Of a DNA stretch of 36,410 nt, positions 32,206 to 36,410 are shown piece after piece. Source of the DNA: an uncultured Alteromonadales bacterium (GTDB lineage: Bacteria > Pseudomonadota > Gammaproteobacteria > Pseudomonadales > Cellvibrionaceae); the NCBI GenBank assembly GCA_937864365.1, contig CALMJT010000191.1, positions 1 to 36,410 of the forward strand. The letters are read 5' to 3'. Within the stretch, counting starts at the first letter, position 1, and each line of letters starts with the position of its first letter. Below the pieces are notes generated by a model. The model was not told where the DNA came from. It ran no database searches and worked only from the letters and a program-made list of their open reading frames with translations. The translations under genes were made by a program, and so were the position numbers.

Positions 32206-33057
32206 ATGAAAGTTGTTTCTTTTAATCTTTTTCGTACCTTAGGTTTAGAATCAAATAAAGAAGTTGATTTAGCTTACGTTAAGCCAGAGGCTTATGAAGC
32301 CAATCCAGATCGTTTTTTTTCGCTTTTAAGTTCAGCGGATTGGGTGTTGTTCCCTGAATATTGGCAGCTCAATTCATTACTCTACGGGTGTGAGTGTCAA
32401 ATTTTTCCAAGTCCTGCGACCTATCGCATCGGTCACGATAAGATCGAGATGAGCCGTGTTGCTCAGTTACTTTTTCCGATAAATACACCTCAAACTTGGA
32501 TCTGTAAGAATACACCTGAGCAGGCAGATCGTATATGGAATGAGTTATCAACACCGTTTGTGGCTAAATTGCCTAAGGCTTCTCAGGGTGTTGGTGTTTG
32601 GTTGATTGAAGACTATGTACAGTGGAAGCAGTATGTGTCTATAGCCGATAGTTTGTACGTTCAGGAACAGCTGCCGATTGAGAAGGATTTGCGTATTGTT
32701 CTAGTTGGAGGGGAGGTGGTTGCTTCTTATTGGCGGCACCAATCTGATAGAAGCTTTCACACCAATGTATCTCGTGGTGGTACTGTAGACTATAAAAATA
32801 TTCCCGACTCAGCCATTGAGTTTGTATTAACATGGGCAAAAACACTGGGAATTAATCATGCAGGTTTTGATATTGCGATGGTTGGTGACAGGCCTTATTT
32901 CTTTGAGTTCAATCGACTTTTTGGAACCCAAGGTATTCCTGGCGGTGGTAAAACCATTACCGACGCAATATTTAAATATCTATTAGATAATGGTGAAGAT
33001 CATCGTCCGCTTTCGCCAAATAGTTCTGGTCGAAAATGGCTAAAAATTGCCAGTTAA
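32206..33057 (+). CDS. RimK-like ATP-grasp protein
   Basis: A 283-residue cytoplasmic ATP-grasp enzyme. Members join a carboxylate to an amine or thiol through an acyl-phosphate. FVAKLPKASQGVGVWLIEDY (about 122-141) is the flexible ATP-binding strand-loop, LYVQEQLPIEKDLRIVLVGG (about 149-168) contains the adenine-binding Glu, and GFDIAMVGDRPYFFEFNR (about 224-241) holds the metal ligands. The N-terminal third is an unknown pre-ATP-grasp fold. It is divergent from the decarboxylase operon and could act on its product, but the link is inferred only from position. GAGA lies six bases from the start. Confidence 0.82.
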   Translation: MKVVSFNLFRTLGLESNKEVDLAYVKPEAYEANPDRFFSLLSSADWVLFPEYWQLNSLLYGCECQIFPSPATYRIGHDKIEMSRVAQLLFPINTPQTWICKNTPEQADRIWNELSTPFVAKLPKASQGVGVWLIEDYVQWKQYVSIADSLYVQEQLPIEKDLRIVLVGGEVVASYWRHQSDRSFHTNVSRGGTVDYKNIPDSAIEFVLTWAKTLGINHAGFDIAMVGDRPYFFEFNRLFGTQGIPGGGKTITDAIFKYLLDNGEDHRPLSPNSSGRKWLKIAS

Positions 33058-33085
33058 AAAAAGCCTCTTTAAAAGAGGCTTTTTT
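33056..33085. terminator. Bidirectional Rho-independent terminator
   Basis: GCCTCTT (33063-33069) pairs with AAGAGGC (33073-33079), flanked by seven A on the left and six T on the right. It sits between the convergent ATP-grasp and porin genes and works for either strand. Confidence 0.92.
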
Positions 33086-33103
33086 ATTACGTTGGATAAT
33101 TGA

Positions 33104-34300
33104 TTAGAACGCTTTACTAACCCAAACCCAAACTTTATCGGTATCAACCGCTACATCATCAGCACTGTAGAACGCGGCTTTAACTCCGGCTGAATATTTT
33201 TTACCGAATTTAAACGCGTATTGTAAATCCAATTCGCTGCCTAAATCAGAAATGGCCGCTGTGTCTTCGTCGGTATCGAATTCATGATAGACAACGGTTG
33301 CATTACCTGGGCCCACTTTTGCGCTTAGGCTTAGGTAAGTATCTTCTAGCCCGGTTGCTGGAGTATTTAAGAAAATATCTGCCCAACCGTTGAATTTATG
33401 TAAAGTTGCTAACGGCGTAGAAAAACCGTATTGGCCGTCGTCAGAACCTAAAAGCTCGTAACCAATTTTGGCGGTAATGTTGGCAACCTTAACACCGGCT
33501 TCTAAGAATAAATAATCAGCATCGAAATCGGTATCGGTTTCTTGGGTGGCAAATTCGGCGTGGTACAAAAATTTGGCCTTCTCATTAATTGCTGCGCTGC
33601 CGTCTAAGCTAATACCGTAGGTATCTAGCTCAGTGTCGTTTTCTTCGTTTTCAAGTAGGTAAGAGTAACCAACAACTTTACCGATTGCGGTTTTGAAACT
33701 AACGTTACCAATGAAATCTTTTGAATCGATGTCGGCGTCGTCAGCAAAAATGCGATTACGCTTATCTAAATAAGCACCGGTTACGGTAATTTCTTTGGTT
33801 GGATTATACGCAACACTTAAGGCATCAAATGTTTGACGATCTTGTCTCCAACCAACATCACCAATAAAGCGTTGTCCGTCTAATACAAATACTTGACGAC
33901 CTAATTTTGCGGTAAGAGTTTCGGTGCCGTATTGCACAAAGGCTTGGTCTAGCTCGGTAACTTCTGGATCTGCAACTACAGAAAATTCACCGGTATTAAA
34001 GCCCGTTTGAGGGACCGAGAAATCATCTTCACCTAACACAACTCGGCTATCTTCAATTTCTGCGGTAGCAGAAAAATGATTGACTTCCGCGGTTTTAAAT
34101 CCAATACGTGAACGAAGAGTAAGAGCGCTTGCGTCATCTAAGGCGTTATCTTGATCTACGGATTCGTAACGTAAACGAAAGTCACCGTAGAGTTTTGCAC
34201 CTTCAAGCATTTCAGTTAATACGTCGGCATTGACGCTGAAAGAACTTGTGGTTGCCGCACAAACGGCCAGAGTAATGAGAGATTGTTTAAGATGTTTCAT
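33104..34300 (-). CDS. Outer-membrane porin of the alginate-export type
   Basis: A 398-residue beta-barrel protein. The signal peptide (1-25) ends SFSVNA. The N-terminus LTEMLEGAKLYGDFRLRYESVDQDNA is typical of alginate-export-type porins, followed by alternating amphipathic strands rich in aromatic residues and a C-terminal Phe (WVSKAF), the outer-membrane insertion signal. Many Asp/Glu on the predicted loops suggest a cation-friendly or calcium-bound surface. AGGAG lies close to the ATG, and a good promoter precedes it. Substrate is unknown; proximity to nitrate-transport genes is suggestive only. Confidence 0.85.
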   Translation of the reverse strand: MKHLKQSLITLAVCAATTSSFSVNADVLTEMLEGAKLYGDFRLRYESVDQDNALDDASALTLRSRIGFKTAEVNHFSATAEIEDSRVVLGEDDFSVPQTGFNTGEFSVVADPEVTELDQAFVQYGTETLTAKLGRQVFVLDGQRFIGDVGWRQDRQTFDALSVAYNPTKEITVTGAYLDKRNRIFADDADIDSKDFIGNVSFKTAIGKVVGYSYLLENEENDTELDTYGISLDGSAAINEKAKFLYHAEFATQETDTDFDADYLFLEAGVKVANITAKIGYELLGSDDGQYGFSTPLATLHKFNGWADIFLNTPATGLEDTYLSLSAKVGPGNATVVYHEFDTDEDTAAISDLGSELDLQYAFKFGKKYSAGVKAAFYSADDVAVDTDKVWVWVSKAF

Positions 34301-34335
34301 TCGATTGTCTCCTAACGATTCAAGTCCAGAAATGC

Positions 34336-34363
34336 TTTATAAGGATTGTTCCCTGGCTGTTAA
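34336..34363 (-). promoter_or_regulatory. Sigma70-type promoter of the porin gene
   Basis: On the minus strand, TTAACA (34358-34363) and TATAAA (34336-34341) are separated by 16 bp. The expected transcript start would give a leader of about 30 bases with AGGAG before the ATG. Confidence 0.5.
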
Positions 34364-34509
34364 AATCAATTAATATAATATGTATTTAATGCAAGAATTT
34401 TTTACCCACTTTTTTAAGTTTTATTATGTGGGTAGGGTGCAACTCCCTTTGCAAGTGACATCTTGTCCAAAAAGTAAAACAATTCCAAAAGGTAAAATAA
34501 TAAATCTTT

Positions 34510-34630
34510 AGAATCTCTTATTAACTCATCTTTGATTTAATAAGAGGGTGGAAATTGAAAATGCTCATCGTTCTTGAAATTGGCGACACATCCTCGTGTC
34601 GCAGAAACTCTGAGTTAATCAGAGTTTCCT
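34510..34630 (-). repeat. Five-hairpin intergenic repeat, internally deleted copy
   Basis: A 121-bp copy lacking about 31 bases spanning the right arm of hairpin III and the left arm of hairpin IV. Hairpins I, II and V are intact. Stem V is CTCTTATTAA/TTAATAAGAG, in which the reference G-C pair has become T-A on both sides. Hairpin I is an extended 9-bp stem AAACTCTGA/TCAGAGTTT. It ends 28 bases from the nrtD stop. Confidence 0.88.
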
Positions 34631-34658
34631 TTATTTAATTTACGCTTATTGATACGGC

Positions 34659-35528
34659 TCAAGCGGCGACACTTTTTTTGGCGGGTGTCGATGGTGTGTT
34701 GCTGTGAGCAACCGCCTCAATCTTTTTTGGTGTTTGCGGAACGTCTTTTTTAGAATGACGTTCGTGTAAGAATTTTAAGACTTCGGCGCGGTAATGGTTG
34801 TATGTTGGATCATCTGCCAGTACTAAACGCTCACGTGGACGAGGTAAATCTACTTCTAATATCTCGCCTACAGTTGCCGCAGGACCATTGGTCATCATAA
34901 CGATACGATCTGATAACAAAACGGCTTCATCAACATCGTGCGTAATCATAATAACGGTGTTGTTTAATTCGTTTTGAATTTCCATCAATGAGTCTTGCAT
35001 GTGTGCTCGGGTTAGCGCATCCAGTGCACCGAAAGGCTCGTCCATTAATAAAACTTTTGGTTGCATCGCCAAGGCGCGAGCGATACCAATGCGCTGTTTC
35101 ATACCACCAGAAATTTCGTCCGGGCGTTTATGCATGGCATGGCCCATGTGCACTAATTTTAAATTATGTTCGGTCCACTCATGACGCTCTGCTCTGCTTT
35201 TGCCTTTCATGACTTTATCGACGGCAAGACGAACATTTTCGTAGCAGGTTAACCAAGGGAATAGCGAATGGTTTTGGAATACAACCGCTCGATCTGGACC
35301 CGGTTCAACCACTTCTTTGCCTTGCAAAATTACGCCGCCTTGGGTCGCTCTGTACAGGCCTGCAACAATATTTAATACGGTAGATTTTCCGCAGCCGGAG
35401 TGACCTATTAACGAAATAAATTCGCCTTGTTGAATTTTTAAATGAACATTGTCTAATGCTTTAAACGGACCATTAGGCGTTGGAAATTCGATAGAAACGC
35501 CAGAAATGTCTAAGTATGTACCTGTCAT
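34659..35528 (-). CDS. nrtD: Nitrate/nitrite ABC transporter ATP-binding protein
   Basis: A 289-residue ATPase of the nitrate/taurine/sulfonate-type importer family. Walker A GHSGCGKST is at about 42-50, the ABC signature is SGGMKQRIGIARAL, Walker B is VLLMDEPFGALDAL, and an H-loop THDVDEAVLLSDR follows. The sequence resembles NrtD/NrtC-type nitrate ATPases by eye, but the sulfonate/taurine group is close, so the substrate is best supported by the permease next door. A tail of about 40 residues is rich in Lys, Ala and Pro. AGAGG precedes the ATG, 36 bases after the permease stop. Confidence 0.87.
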   Translation of the reverse strand: MTGTYLDISGVSIEFPTPNGPFKALDNVHLKIQQGEFISLIGHSGCGKSTVLNIVAGLYRATQGGVILQGKEVVEPGPDRAVVFQNHSLFPWLTCYENVRLAVDKVMKGKSRAERHEWTEHNLKLVHMGHAMHKRPDEISGGMKQRIGIARALAMQPKVLLMDEPFGALDALTRAHMQDSLMEIQNELNNTVIMITHDVDEAVLLSDRIVMMTNGPAATVGEILEVDLPRPRERLVLADDPTYNHYRAEVLKFLHERHSKKDVPQTPKKIEAVAHSNTPSTPAKKSVAA

Positions 35529-35564
35529 GGTGAACCTCTTAATATTTAATGCGTGACGCAGCGT

Positions 35565-36410
35565 TTATCGAACTTCTTGTGTTTTATCGTGGGACACCGC
35601 TTTTTGTAGAGTCAGCATTACTCGATCTAGTAAGAAGCCGATAATCCCGATAACAAATACTGCCACTAAAATTCTACCTAACGAGTTCGAGCTACCATTT
35701 TGGAATTCATCCCAAACGAATTTACCAAGGCCTGGGTTTTGCGCCAGCATTTCTGCGGCAATTAACACCATCCAGCCCACACCAAGTGATAGGCGTAAAC
35801 CTGTAAATATCATGGGTAATGAAGCAGGAACGACTACTTTAAATATTTTGGTTGGCCAACTTAAACGTAGAACTCTGCTTACGTTAATAAGGTCTTTATC
35901 GATAGTTGAAACACCAACCGTCGTATTAATGAGTGTTGGCCAAAGTGAACAAAGCGTTACGGTAAAAGCTGAAATCACAAACGATTTTGCGAGAATCGGG
36001 TCGTCCGTTGTGTACAGTGCACTTACCACCATGGTGACAATAGGTAGCCATGCAAGAGGTGATACTGGGCGGAAAATTTGAATTAATGGATTTAATCCTG
36101 TGTAAATGGTTGAATTTAGACCGCAAATAATACCAACTGGAACTGCAATAATTGAGGCTACCGCAAATCCAACAAAAACGGTGTATAAGCTGGTAAAAAT
36201 CTGATCGAAAAATGTTGGTGAACCAGTGTACGGACGAATTTCTTTAGGTTCTTCGCCTTTTGCAATTCGTTTTTCATTACGCTCTTCTTGGCGTTCATAA
36301 AACGTTGCTTCTTTTTCGCGAGCTTCAACGTGCTCAGCTATTAATGACTGAAATTGTTCCCAGGTTTGGCTGGGTCCTGGAAGGTTACCTAAGCTGGTTT
36401 CAATATTTTT
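35565..36410 (-). CDS. nrtB: Nitrate/nitrite ABC transporter permease, 5' end outside the window
   Basis: The frame is open from 36410 to the stop at 35565, giving 281 visible residues; the start lies beyond the window. The visible N-terminal part is charged (HVEAREKEATFYERQEERNE) and is followed by YTGSPTFFDQIFTSLYTVF and LNPLIQIFRPVSPLAWLPIV, both close to NtrB-type nitrate permeases as I remember them. The coupling (EAA) loop is around SLPMIFTGLRLSLGVGWMVL, followed by the last membrane helices. A shorter internal ATG at 36032 would miss the first helices and is not the start. The periplasmic binding protein is expected upstream, outside the window. Confidence 0.88.
   Translation of the reverse strand, partial: KNIETSLGNLPGPSQTWEQFQSLIAEHVEAREKEATFYERQEERNEKRIAKGEEPKEIRPYTGSPTFFDQIFTSLYTVFVGFAVASIIAVPVGIICGLNSTIYTGLNPLIQIFRPVSPLAWLPIVTMVVSALYTTDDPILAKSFVISAFTVTLCSLWPTLINTTVGVSTIDKDLINVSRVLRLSWPTKIFKVVVPASLPMIFTGLRLSLGVGWMVLIAAEMLAQNPGLGKFVWDEFQNGSSNSLGRILVAVFVIGIIGFLLDRVMLTLQKAVSHDKTQEVR

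Larger units (their letters stand above)
34301..34658. other. Intergenic stretch between porin and nrtD
   Basis: This 358-base gap holds the porin promoter at 34336-34363 and the internally deleted repeat at 34510-34630. About 145 bases between them show nothing else. Confidence 0.55.

Noticed and set aside
3588-34630. CRISPR array or insertion sequence as the explanation of the repeats
   Set aside because: The repeats are dispersed and long, lie kilobases apart in most cases and occur in both orientations. There is no regular spacer length and no transposase inside or near them.
35565-36032. Complete 155-residue permease starting at 36032
   Set aside because: The frame stays open to the window edge and encodes the expected upstream part of an NrtB-type permease, so the gene is truncated by the window and not short.

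Overview
The window looks like chromosomal DNA of a free-living, probably marine, Gammaproteobacterium. This is inferred from gamma-type housekeeping genes (PurU, MarC, NrtB/NrtD), the abundance of lipoproteins with clear lipoboxes, and an outer-membrane porin ending in Phe. The genus cannot be fixed from sequence alone. No rRNA, tRNA, CRISPR array, transposase or integrase was found.

Layout. (1) 1-3.6 kb: two TetR-family regulators and a 1.7 kb AT-rich stretch without convincing genes. (2) 3.8-19.6 kb: one long minus-strand block of thirteen genes. It encodes an envelope assembly: a MotA/TolQ/ExbB-like channel, two proteins that join a MotB/ExbD-like membrane anchor to a von Willebrand A domain, an Hsp70/actin-like ATPase, a membrane protein with five PEGA-like repeats and an FGE-fold domain, a membrane-anchored TPR/PEGA protein, a TPR protein with a TonB-like C-terminus, several lipoproteins, a small secreted acidic protein and an M48 metalloprotease lipoprotein. 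I read it as a candidate proton-driven envelope machine and do not recognise it as a named system. (3) 20.4-24.8 kb: purU, a molybdopterin-binding-domain protein, a MarC protein and a lipoprotein, nearly every one separated from the next by a copy of a structured repeat. (4) 24.9-31.7 kb: a visibly AT-richer, tightly packed five-gene minus-strand operon: a LysA-like PLP decarboxylase, a KAP NTPase fused to an FGE-like domain, a divergent asparaginase whose HGTDT motif is HGTNT, an uncharacterised 518-aa protein and a YbaK-like protein that shares its C-terminal module with the 518-aa protein. A divergent RimK-like ATP-grasp gene follows at 32.2 kb. This is the second candidate new system. (5) 33.1-36.4 kb: a porin and a nitrate-type ABC transporter (nrtD, and nrtB cut by the window edge).

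A family of about 152-bp intergenic repeats runs through the window. Six copies are full length, one is internally deleted, and four are partial or decayed. Each full copy is a chain of five stem-loops bounded by 17-bp terminal inverted repeats, and the stems show compensatory base changes between copies. The family is dense at 16.6-23.6 kb and absent across the AT-rich island, which fits later arrival of the island.

Functional links are inferred from gene order, spacing (TAATG and ATGA overlaps, gaps of 6-40 bp) and domain content. All family assignments were made by eye from motifs.
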